A DNA stretch of 64,000 nt from Isoetes taiwanensis. Lineage: Eukaryota > Streptophyta > Lycopodiopsida > Isoetales > Isoetaceae. The notes under the pieces are model-generated. The model did not search any database. It worked only from the letters and a program-made list of their open reading frames with translations, and had not been told where the DNA came from. Both the position numbers and the translations under genes were made by a program. Shown here piece by piece: positions 11,081-22,029 of this stretch; positions within the stretch are counted from its first letter, which is position 1; each line of letters begins with the position of its first letter. The stretch spans positions 2,660,254 through 2,724,253 of the forward strand of contig JAJEKV010000052.1 in NCBI GenBank assembly GCA_021234155.1, in the 5' to 3' direction.

Positions 11081-11089
11081 GGTAAGTTT

Positions 11090-14055
11090 CCAGTTTTTTA
11101 TTCTGTTACCAGTTTGATAGCAGAAGATGCAGATTGTTGCAATGTTGTGGAATGCTCAAGCTCATAATGTAGATTGTCCTTAGCTAATAATGAGCATGCT
11201 CAAGCTCAAACCTCAAGTCCTGTTCTAGGTAATTTTTCAAATATTGTCTTACGTAGACAGTCTCAGAAGATACCAGTCAACAAGCCTTTGTAAAGGCTAG
11301 TTCACTTAACTCAGTCAGGCGATTGCATGCATTTCTACTTAATCGCGATCATCCTAACATAGTTTAATGCCCAAGAATTCACATTTTTTGGGCGTACAGA
11401 ACATGTGAGTTCAATTATAGGGGGTTATTTCGACCATTTTACATAGGCATACTTACCATTAGGGGATTTTTTCACCACTATTTAGGGTAAACTATATATT
11501 TTAGGCATTAAATTAGCTTTCATAAGTCAGCATACCAGGGGTGTTTTTGGCCACCCCTTGGACGTAGATGGCATATCTCCTTTTTTTATAAGTGAATCCC
11601 TCGGGAGTTTAATGCTGCTCTTTTTCTATGCAAAAATTAAAATGGGTTAACAAGAACTAATATACTTGATTATGGAAAGATAAATTGGAGGACCCCCAAA
11701 TACTGGATTGTGCTATAAAGAAACTGGTCTGCTACATGTGTGCTCAACAAGTTTCTATGGCTGGGACATGCTTTCTGTCGCCATATAGGCCTTACTCTGT
11801 AGGAGCCTTCTTTATTTGCGACTAGTAGTATATATGAGAATCTATCTATCTATATATAATAATAAAACCGAAATAGGATGATAGTTTGTGCACGATCTTC
11901 GCCATTAATTTTATTATGTATAAAAAGTTTCGTTCTAAGCCGAATAGTTAGTTATTATTTTATTTTACCTAGTTGAATGCATGCCCGAAACAACGTCATA
12001 TTGACCGGAATATGTTTTTGCGAATGCTCAATTATCATTTCTCTTGTAAGCCAAGGATCGATTATAGAAAGTATTCTTTCTGGGGCTTGAGCAAGATCGT
12101 TTACATTAGTTTTCTGTCGACAGCCATGGAAAATTTCCAGAGGAATCATGGAGCAGGTATAACCCATCTAATCTGGTTGTTATTTTAATCACATGGTTTT
12201 CAAATAATAGAGTTCTAATCACAGGATGGTTATAATCGCAAAGTTTTCTAATCACAGATTGTTTAGAATGAAGAACCTGTTTCTTGGACACAGAGTAGGC
12301 AATAGAGATGCCGAATTTGTTGAAATCTATACAGACAAACTGTATTCGTCACACCATGGCTACGCGTAGGAGGTATTTTTCTTTATCTGTGCTTTGAATG
12401 TTATTACATGCAGGGAGTGAATGAGTTGAGGTTAGGGTTTAAAAAAGGAGATCCATCGACTGTTTCAACGAAGCATAATAACTAAACGGGATGATTTGCA
12501 TGCTCTTTTTTTCCATGATTCCTTGCAGGGCTTCCATAATGTCTTGATTTGTTGCGGGGTTTCACAATGGAGAGAGCAAACCGAATCCCAAAGATTTTAG
12601 GCAGTACCAGCTTCATCCGGCATCAGGTAGCAGATTTTTCAATGCTTTCGGTTCCTTGGTTTTCTTTGGATACTAAGGGCCTGAAATCTAGCGATGGCAT
12701 CCAGAGAACCTTTTACACAAAAAATATGAGAGCTCCAGCATGCCTTTGATATCTTAATCCACCTTAGATTTTTTATTTGTTTTGGTCAAAACAGATTCCA
12801 TTGTTCTTCAAAATAGAGGTAGGATTATCTTTTGTCCCATCAAATCTTCGGCAAAGTTAAGGGGAAAAGGAAGCCTTGAATCCTGGAGAGACATCAGGAA
12901 TTTTGAAGGAATTTTTCAATGCAGGATAGCATAGATTTCAGGACATTTTCGTTTGAAGGCTTAGGATTTTTAGTCAAGATCGTATTGTTTAAGAGTTGTT
13001 TTAAGGATTCCGTTGTTGATTTGTGCATCAAATTTCAGAATTTGTTTATCCATGAGGTATAAATATTTCCTGAATCTTCCCCTGTACAAATGCTTTGGGT
13101 ATCTAAGATATGTTCTTTCTGTTATTGCAACATTTTGTTAGTGGATGCTTCGCTAGATAATATTCAAAAGGCCCCTTCACCAGCATTCTCACCATGTAAA
13201 GTAAGTATTTTCATGTCTTGGTTTCGTTGTTTGGAAGTTAACAATTACAGAAAATTTCAGTTCCTTTGCATTCATCCATTTCTATGCTGAATTTGACCTC
13301 CAACTTGCCCTTTGCTTTGATGCTTTCCCTTTACTACTCTGTAAGCAAGCAATGAAACTGATCGAGAAGCTTATATTCCTTAGCATGCTTAGATAGTTTG
13401 CTAATTTAGATAACATGCTATTAAAATCTTGCATATTTATTTTGGCATAGTGCACCCTTTTCACCTTCTTGCAAGCAAATAGCTCTATACAGCAAGCAGA
13501 TGTGCAGGTGGAAGTTTTAACACCCATCTGTTTATTACAGCAAAAATTTCATATGTGTTCACTGTTAGTATATTATGTCGCCTATTTTGCATCATGTCTC
13601 TTCTGTGTCCAATCACATGCAACAAATGTGCAGCATATTTTTTTTCAATCGTTTCCAAATTTGTAAATGCATATTCTTCTTTAATGGTTTCCAGAATTAG
13701 ATGTCTATATATGGAAGGCAAGAAAGCCTCAAATGTAGGAAAATATTGAGATTAAACAATTTAGAATAGGTTTCATTAGGGGAATTTTATTGTGCTTATT
13801 ATGGTTGGAAAATTGGGTTTATTTTATTAGAGCTTCTCATGACACGGAGCACTTTATGCAGGGAGCGCTTTAGCCAGTTTAATATGGTCTATTTATCGAA
13901 TTTCATCTTTTTTTAACCGAGGATTCCAGTTCAATATATACATTTTATAGACATCTCATGTGACATTGTCAATGCAAATTAAACGGAGGAGTAAGTAACT
14001 CAATAAGGATGTCCTTGGAATTGTATTTGATGTAATGGTTGTGCAATTCTAGGCA
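11090..14055. other. intergenic, no gene recognised; possible Helitron-like 5' start near 11841
   Basis: Only short frames. At 11840-11870 the sequence A/TCTATCTATCTATATATAAT followed by AATAAAACCGAAA resembles Helitron 5' ends (TC after a host A). I could not pair it with a specific 3' end. Confidence 0.35.
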
Positions 14056-14060
14056 ACAAC

Positions 14061-14390
14061 ATGGAAATAGGGTCGCTTTTTTCGTCGGAAGATGATCTAT
14101 TTGCCGCCACGTGTCCTGTCAGTACATCACGGAATGGAAAGGGGGAAGACGATTCCGCACCTACTAAAAACTTACAGCTTACTCCCGGTTATAACAGATT
14201 TACAGAGATGTTGCAGCTAATCGTGGGATTTGAACCCACAAAACCAAGCCAAAAATTGACTGGATCCCTTTTGCAGGGCATGCATTTATCTAAATCCTCA
14301 CATGCTACAGAGGAATCCGGCAGAGAAATCTCCCGGTTACTCAGAGATTTCTTCACAAGATCGGCCAGAAAGTGCTTGTTAACCACCTAG
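14061..14390 (+). other. exon-like open frame interrupted by the LTR element, unidentified
   Basis: An ATG-initiated frame of about 105 codons (MEIGSLFSSEDDLFAATCPV at its start) has balanced composition. It runs into the 5' LTR at 14377, where it stops. It contains a GFEPT stretch that on the other strand reads as a tRNA T-arm-like sequence, so the frame may be fortuitous. No family recognised. Confidence 0.25.
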
Positions 14391-14732
14391 TGGTTAACAT
14401 TGCGCATGCACATGTTAGGTGCATGCACATGTTAGGTGTCAGTGGTGGCAGACTGACACTTGGCATAATTAGGTTAACATAAGTGTAGGGATTAGATTTA
14501 GTTAGATGTACGGCTCAGATTTGCGGTCTACACTATATTAGACCGGAGCCTCTTCAGATGTACTCAGGTTTATCTCAAATTTGGAGAGCCTCATTTGGCC
14601 ACGTTCCCTTCATTCTTTGTACATATTTCTTTGTCTTTTTCTTGTTTCGTGATCAAGAGCGTGGCAGCTTTGTAGCATCCGGCAGTCATAGACTGCTGCT
14701 GCAGGGTGCATGCCAAGAACTCAACATTAACA
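14377..14732 (+). repeat. 5' LTR of the TRIM-like element
   Basis: 356 bp, ending in CA just before the primer-binding-site-like sequence. A short internal duplication (GCATGCACATGTTAGGT twice) lies near its start. Confidence 0.85.
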
Positions 14733-16869
14733 CTGGCGCCAATTATCTTGGGTTAACTCGTGATCACTTCTTACGCCTTCTTTGTTTTTTTGTTGTCTTT
14801 CTTTGCTCTTATCCTCATCAGTTCTTGAATACTTCTTGTACATTATTCTCAACCCTTCAATCCCTTTTATTGGCCCAACCAGTTGTTGAAATAGTCCGGC
14901 TGGAGGCCCTTTTGTCAATCAATTCCTTAGCAATTAGTCTAGTTATGAAATCAGTTTTCAAAACTCTGTTTTTCATGCTGCAGCAAGCTTAGTTTTACAG
15001 TAGGCGATTTCTGGAGTGGTGACAGCACTCCTCTCTGCAAGATCTTCAGAAAAATCACCAGTTTGATCTTCTTTTTTCTTCTATCTGCTGAAAATTTGTT
15101 AAAATATCATGCTCTTTTTCATTATCCTCTGTTTTTCTCTCAGTTTTATCAGAAATCCAAAAATATTCTCGATCATTTCTTGTTCAGTTTATTTACAGAG
15201 GGGCAGCACTCGGCTAGCCCCCTTTGAGCCCATATGTTCCAGTTCTGGCTGCTTAGTTTCAAGGTTTTCTTCTGCAATCTTCAAAGCCAGTATGTTGTCT
15301 CCATAGCTCCTGCACATACACAGAGTTCCAGAAGTTTCTTGAGCTTATACATTACCCCAGATACCCGCAGAGTTGGCGCAGATCCAAGCAACTATACTGC
15401 CAGATTTTCATCAGCTCTTACCTCGTTTCATTTCCACCTGCATAGAGCCCACTGAATCACACAGATCTTCCAAGTTGCTGAAGCTCTATTCCGTTCACCA
15501 GTCCAGTTCCGGCATGGTTATCCTTTTGCACTCTGTTTTTTTCGGCAAAATATGTGAGGAGAAGGATTTTCTTCAAGTATTTCGGCCTCAAATTCGTCTA
15601 CCTTCTTCTTGATTTCTTTTCGAGGGGGGCGGCACACTGGCTAGCCCCATCCATCTGTTCCAGCATGTACCGGTTGCAACTCCAGCAAGCTCATCTATCA
15701 GTGGATCTTTGAAGCAACAGGTCGGCTTTCTTAAAGCTGTCCTGTAAACAAGTAAACATTTTCATCAGTCAAAGCTGGATTCTATTCGAAAATCTTTGTG
15801 GGTCAGATATTTTATCTCTCCTAGCCAGCACGTCTCAGGTCAGATTCCTTCAGGCTCCTTAATCTGTGCTATCTGCAAAAAAAGCAAATGATTTCATCAG
15901 TTAAAGAGGATTCGACCATCCTTGCGGGGCAAAGTCCAACATCTAAAGCTGTGTGCTTCCAAGTAGCAGCCATTATTTCCCCTCTGCATCAATCTACCCG
16001 GCAGCACCGCTTTCTGCAACCAAATGGCTCTGTTCTAGCACACCCGGCCAGTTCCTATCTAAAAACGCTACAAATTTGGCATCCTATCAGCCTTTACCTT
16101 TTGGCTGCGCATTTCAAGCCATATATTTGGCTCCATTCGCCACCATATTGGCTGCAAATAGCAAGAATCGCACCGCCATAGCCGGCCATTTGTATTTTTG
16201 GCCTCACGCTCTGTTTTTGAGACATATTACTTAAAAAGGCAATTCCCATTTTTAGGGTCACGCCCACGCTCACGGGCTGGGACCACGCCCACGCAGACGG
16301 GCTAGGGTCACCCTCACGGGCTAGGGTCACGCCCACGCTCACGGGCCACAGCCACGGCCACGGCCACGCTTTCCTGCCTCTTACCCACGCCCACGGCCAT
16401 TGCCTCCCGGTCAGCGTCACGCTCATAAATCCACGCTCCTCACGCTCACACTTTGCTTATGGCCACGCTTCTTGCTCAAGATCCACGCTCTGCAAAATAT
16501 TGTGACGCATAGCCACGCTCTTCTATGGTCGATCACGGGGATACTTTTAAGGTGTTTACATTTTTGAAGACCCCATACTTATTTTTTAATGAACTTTTGG
16601 GCACTATATGTTGAAATAGACTTACCCATGATATAAGGGAATAGTCTCTATATTTTTTTGCCCCAACGTTCCTATGATCTATGTTCTACATCGACATTCC
16701 TTTGGATCCTCTTCGTCATCAATGCCTTCATGAAGATCTTTTACGGCGACACAACCCAACCATTACCATCATTTTTACCCCTAATTTTTGGCACCATGTT
16801 GTAATTGTCGGACTTGTCTTATAAAAGTCTGTACATGTTTTCGTGCTAAAAACTTTTAGGGGGAGGCAG

Positions 16870-17225
16870 TGTTAACCACCTAGTGGTTAACATTGCGCAT
16901 GCACATGTTAGGTGCATGCACATGTTAGGTGTCAGTGGTGGCAGACTGACACTTGGCATGATTAGGTTAACATAAGTGTAGGGATTAGATTTAGTTAGAT
17001 GTACGGCTCAGATTTGCGGTCTACACTATATTAGACCAGAGCCTCTTCAGATGTACTCAGGTTTATCTCAAATTTGGAGAACCTCATTTGGCCACATTCC
17101 CTTCATTCTTTGTACATATTTCTTTGTCTTTTTCTTGTTTCGTGATCATGAGCATGGCAGCTTTGTAGCATCCGACAGTCATAGATTGCTGCTGCAGGGT
17201 GCATGCCAAGAACTCAACATTAACA
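16870..17225 (+). repeat. 3' LTR of the TRIM-like element
   Basis: Same length as the 5' LTR and preceded by the polypurine tract. Differences from the 5' copy are mostly transitions, as expected from ageing by cytosine deamination. Confidence 0.85.
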
Positions 17226-17600
17226 GTGTTGTATTTCTTATGCTCCATATACCTCTGCCCTGCCCTGTTTCTTCTGCAATGCGTTGCCGAGATTAGAAGC
17301 AAGAACATTAAAGAAAACATAGTTTTGAAAAGAATGTTAAAAGAAAACACAGCTAAAGAAGCGCCATTGTAGAAAGCAGAGCCATCGCCACAGAGAGCAG
17401 AAAACAGCGCCACAGAAAGCAGAAAACAATGCCATTAAACACAGAAAGCAGCGCCATTGCCACCGTCGCTGCACCTCCGCATCAGCTAAAGGAAAAAAGA
17501 AGTCAGAGAAATACAGCTCTGAAGCAGCGCCATCACCGCCATCGCCGCCTGGAAGGGAAAAAAAAACGCAGAAACAAAAAAGCTCCCTATTTCCATGTTG

Positions 17601-17717
17601 TAGGGGGATGCCCACCGGTCGCACAATCCGGTGTGGCCGGTGACCCGCTCCCGGCTTCGCCGGTCGCGGGGCCCCACCGGTCCACACCGGAAAGTGCTCC
17701 TGGTGGGCATCCCCCTA
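17601..17717. mobile_element. 117-bp GC-rich foldback element (MITE-like)
   Basis: The arms TAGGGGGATGCCCACC (17601-17616) and GGTGGGCATCCCCCTA (17702-17717) are perfect inverted repeats, and the interior pairs further (CCGGTGTGG with CCACACCGG). The whole can fold into one long hairpin of very high GC in an AT-rich setting. Both ends are TA, which could be a TA target duplication. No coding capacity. Confidence 0.7.
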
Positions 17718-17729
17718 TACAAAATTAAA

Positions 17730-19785
17730 TGATGCTGCCTTTTACACTGCTGTGTCCCTTACTATTTTGAGGTTCCTATTTTTCTTCCATCAACGGACCT
17801 TAATAAGCCTCGGAAAAATGTTTTTGCTTCTATGTTGGTCATTAATTTAACAAGACATGTGTTCCAAAGATAGAGGAATGGAGCCCTGGACATGCAAACA
17901 AAATGGCTAAGAAATATATTTGTGCGCTTGTAGTGGTGCTTTGTGTTATAGTTGTAGGACTTCATGATGTAGTTGTAGGACTTGTGCCTTTTCTCTTACG
18001 AAGAGAGAGTGGATGTATTTTAACAATGTCCAATGCAGTGGCACAAATTGGTAAGGGAGATGGTTTTTTAACAATATCCAATGCAATGACACAAATTGAT
18101 AATGCATTTAGAAAGACGATTTTGGGTTGCATGTCTTTGTTTTTGTCTAAGAAAGCCATTCAACACCACATGTTATACTCCACTTGGTATGTCTCCACCA
18201 TCAAGCTTGAAGGACGGGTTCTTCTCTATACAAATTGACGTCCGTATGGTATGTGATTAATTATTGATTTGATTTATATTATGACAAGTATATTGATGAA
18301 TATAATTTCACCCATAGCATATGCAGCACATTCTCACTTTGCTAGATTCTGTTGTCAGTATGGATACAACTTCAAAGAAATGACACACATGATTTTGCCT
18401 AACTTATGATTGCTTATTAGATATGCGTTCCTTTAGTTCCTCTATTATTGAACGTTGTAATGCTTTTGCCTAACTTATGATGTCCAAAATCGCGAGAGCT
18501 TGTGAGCAAAAAATGATGGAACAAGCAAAAATTGATGGAGCAAATTGAGATTTGATCAGAAACAAATTCGGGAGCTTCATGTGCCTTCTTTTTTCTTTTG
18601 AGGAACCATGCACAAAACTGGACGTTGATCCAAAAACGATGCCAAAAAAGTATCCGTTGAAAAAGGACGTTCTATTAAATATGAAAAACTGAAGGGCATT
18701 TTGTAAAACTTGAAATGTTACATAAGGGTATACGTTGAAGGGCATTTAGTAAAATTATGGAAACTTAGGGGCATCTGGTGAAATTCATCAAAACATAAGG
18801 GCATTTTGTAGTTTTTTCCTTCATTTGAATCAATTAATTTAATTTAATGTTCAAGAGCTCATGACGATTTTAATCAAATTTCTAACTTTGTGGCTCTTTT
18901 CTATTGGAGATGGCGCATGAGTTAGAACCAAGTTAGGAATATTTCAAGATGTCATGTTTTGTATCTAAGAGGTGAGCCAATTGAAGTACTTGCATCATCG
19001 CTCACATTGAACATATTGTAAAACAATGTGGGATGGATGCTTATCGCAACAGTGGCATCTAAAAAACCAACGAGGTAGTATGAATGTGTTCATCATAACA
19101 ATGATGTCTACAAGACCAAACAGGTAGTATTTAGACTACGCACTTCTTCAAAGTCAGATTTTGCTTTACTGAAATTGATTTATGATTTTTATTCTTCTTC
19201 GTTCTACCATAAGATGCGGCCTTTTTTTTGTTGATGTACTTAACTACTTCTAAGGGTGAAATTTTGAGCATAAGTTTTGGATCTGACTTTCTAAATTTTC
19301 GTCTTTAGAGGTAGATTTAACTATCCCCCACATTCCTTATAAAGCATTGTTTTCTGTACTAAAATTCACAAAGTTAATACATTGATGATATTGTCATTAG
19401 ACAAATTTGAATAACAGAAATAATCACAAAAGAAAATAATGTCTATTTTTGCCAATATCAACATGCGCTATTGCCGAAGTTGTATCTTGAATGTTAAAGG
19501 GTGAGTAAAAAACATGTGCCTAGACATTAGCCCGATCATGCAGAGTCAGACTTTTTAATAGCTTTATGATGTTTTTGTTTCGAGGTCGAACATGGGATGC
19601 AGACTATAGACCATTTTGAATTTGGGCTTCAAGCTCTCTAAACGTTTTGGAGTTCAGATTTGATTTTTGTCATCATATAAGAGTATAAGAGTAAGCCCCA
19701 TACCTTGTATTTATTTGTTGTATTGCCTTAGTCCAATCTTTATTTCTTTATGATCTTTATCTATGGGACCTGCTTCTATTTTTTT
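17730..19785. other. intergenic, no gene recognised
   Basis: A 111-codon frame at 17903-18238 contains an internal near-repeat and hydrophobic runs but no recognisable motif or splice context. Phrases such as GGGCATTTNGTAAAA recur at about 18694-18815 as degenerate tandem units. Confidence 0.4.
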
Positions 19786-20066
19786 GTTCACAGTCACTAT
19801 TGCCATACACTGCATCTTTTTTTCAAATTCGTAGTGCTAATGCAGCTGCTTCAGATTCATCTATATTACTACAGTTGAAGAATGCCATTCTTGAGGATCC
19901 TTTTAATTCCCTTTATGACTGGAAAACAAATATTCCTTTGTGCAACTGGACTGAAGTAACTTGTGGTGGCCATCAGAATGGGAGTGATGTGGCTCTGGAT
20001 CTTGCCAACATGTCATTGGCATGCACCATCTCTTCAAGGCTTTCTGAACTACGCCATCTTAGGTAG
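19786..20066 (+). pseudogene. LRR receptor-kinase N-terminal fragment
   Basis: After a plausible acceptor (TTGTTCACAG near 19793) the frame encodes an LRRNT_2-type cap: SSILLQLKNAILEDPFNSLY, DWKTNIPLCNWTEVTC, then LDLANMSLACTISSRLSEL. This is the region just after the signal peptide of plant LRR-RLKs, with the CNW-x-x-V-x-C motif intact. It ends at TAG after ELRHLR. No further LRRs or kinase domain follow within the window, so it is a truncated fragment. Confidence 0.7.
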
Positions 20067-20815
20067 CTTGATTTTGAAGCATGCGAGTTAAGTATTTCAG
20101 TTTTCTTTCCTTCCAGACAGATCCTCCTATAGGCTTAAGTAGGTACTTCAACGGATCTGATCTTTGGGAAGTTGTGTACTATGTTTATCTTGAATAAGAA
20201 ATAGAAATATTTTAAAATCTTGTGAAGGAAGTCCGAGATGAAGCTTCTGCCAGGCACATGATTTTTTGTGGCATATAAGCTTGCTTTAAGGCCCCTTATC
20301 ATAACAAGATTGATTTCACTGTTTAATCATAGTGTTGAGGAGAGATCTCGCGATTAATCTTGGCAATCCAGACCATGTAAGAGATTTTCCATGGCTTCAT
20401 TTTTATATTGATCTAGGGTACAATCTGAATTTATCTCTCTCTCAATAATTAGCGTATTTGGGAATTGGGGAGACAGGAATCTGATGTTCTCTATCCGTTA
20501 AAATCCACATTACAGTTTTTGTATGCAAGTACATCTTTCAATGCTTTGTTAAAACTGCCATTCTTATATGTAGTTGCAGCTTTTCAATGCGTGTCAAGAC
20601 TATTTTAATGTGTTATTGGCATGTGGCCTTGGAGTATTGGGGTCTGGTAGTCTTTTGTGCATCAATAAAAAAAACTTTAGATAGCTTGATTCTGAAGAAT
20701 GTGAGTTAACTATTTCAATTTTCTTTCCTTCCAAACAGATCCTCCTATAGGCTTAAATAGGTACTTCAACCAATCTGATCTTTGACAAGTTGTATATTGT
20801 ATTTATCTTGAATAG
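20063..20815. repeat. direct repeat of about 140 bp
   Basis: About 20063-20200 and 20678-20815 share the phrase CAGATCCTCCTATAGGCTTA and its surroundings at roughly 85-90% identity by eye. The sequence starts at the end of the LRR fragment, suggesting a local tandem duplication. Confidence 0.75.
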
Positions 20816-20970
20816 AAAACAAAAGTATTTCTGCATGGTTTCATAACTTTATGGAACTCTCGTAATAGTGCCTACCTCTGTGATGAAATTGTGAATCTTA
20901 TAGTTATCCTTCGTTCTGATTGTTGTTTATCTCACACGTTTCCTAATCTTCTGCCTCATTGTCCTTGCTT

Positions 20971-21060
20971 GTACAGGAGTATGAGTATTACAAGGTGGAG
21001 ATGGTGAATGATGGCATGAACGAATTGTAGTTCAACTTGAAGGCCCTATGCAGAATTGGA
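20971..21060 (+). pseudogene. ubiquitin-conjugating enzyme (E2) exon fragment
   Basis: After an acceptor (CTTGTACAG) the sequence encodes EYYKVEMVNDGMNEL, matching the N-terminal DYKVEMINDGMQEF segment of E2 enzymes of the UBE2H/plant UBC4-6 type. A stop and a one-base frameshift follow, after which YVQLEGP is readable. The catalytic cysteine region is absent. A short decayed fragment. Confidence 0.5.
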
Positions 21061-22029
21061 GCATCTTGAACCCGATCTTCAGACTAGATTTATTATGAGT
21101 CTTTTTCTCTGGTAAGTTCTCTGTGTCTAGATGCTCAGAGTTTATCATCTAGACCATTCTATGATCCATTCTATATCGTAGCAGCATTATTTCCCATGTC
21201 GCTAACTGGCCAGAATCATACCATGCTGCAACTGTCAAGATTCCTGCTAACCTCCAGCGCCGTTGAGTTAATGGATGAACCGAGGCACAAAGTGGAAGAT
21301 TATTTTCCACAGGTATCCACCAACAAGGGGCACTCAACTGATGACATGCAACAAGATCAATACGAAATAGGGTCCGTATTGTCTCCCAAGACTCCAGCAA
21401 GCCTTTCAAAAAAGGAGAGGCATTAGGAAAAGGGCATAGCTGATAAAAGAGACTCCAAGGAAGAAGCGGTTTTAATGAAGCTTTCCCAAAAGGAACACAC
21501 TTTGCAAGTGACTGCCTCACCAACCGCACTCCAGGTGAATCAACCATATCCTTGAGGATCCTCCAAATGAATTTAGAAATTAGAATCTTCTCTGCAAATG
21601 GAAGTCTGTCATACCCAAACCACCTGCAAATTTCGGCTTGGTGCATTTGGACCATGCAACCTTGACCACAGCAGGGTGAAAGTATGCTGGTGGGTAGCAA
21701 AAAAACGCGACGCCAGCACCAGCACCAGCACCAGCACCCAAAATACATTTTTTCCCACCCGTCATACACTTTTTTCCCACCCTTCACCTATATAGTACCA
21801 CCTATATTCTGCCCGTCTATTCGTCTAGCCGGTACCCGTTTATACAATCATGACCTGTTTGCCGCCCCCGGTAATGAATGCGACCCCTGCAATCTGGAAC
21901 CACTAGACAAACGAACGAACTTTCGAATTTGTGTTTTTCCAAATCTCTCTTCCCCAACTTTCTCTACTCCGGCCAAGCAATCCGCGAATTTGCGCTTTTG
22001 GATTTCCACTTTATACAAACAGATCAACC

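Larger units (their letters stand above)
14377..17225 (+). mobile_element. non-autonomous LTR retrotransposon (TRIM-like), 2,849 bp
   Basis: Two 356-bp LTRs (14377-14732 and 16870-17225) start TGTTAACC and end TTAACA and differ at about eight positions (roughly 2%). A primer-binding-site-like CTGGCGCCAATTATC follows the 5' LTR at 14733. A polypurine tract (TTTTAGGGGGAGGCAG) abuts the 3' LTR, which fixes the plus orientation. Flanks GTGCT (14372-14376) and GTGTT (17226-17230) look like a 5-bp target duplication with one change. The 2.1-kb interior has no gag or pol frames. It holds duplicated GAGGGGCAGCACTCGGCTAG-like blocks and a GC-rich degenerate tandem array (about 16255-16410, CACGCCCACGCTCACGGG). 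Confidence 0.85.

Noticed and set aside
14218-14242. tRNA T-arm-like sequence (GTGGGTTCAAATCCCAC on minus)
   Set aside because: No acceptor stem, D-arm or anticodon arm could be folded upstream; a lone B-box-like motif is not enough for a tRNA or SINE call.
17903-18238. 111-codon frame starting with a hydrophobic segment
   Set aside because: Contains an internal DNA repeat, no motif and no splice or family support.
21196-21426. 76-codon plus frame
   Set aside because: Lies opposite the inverted LINE segment, whose minus-strand reverse transcriptase reading is the real signal.
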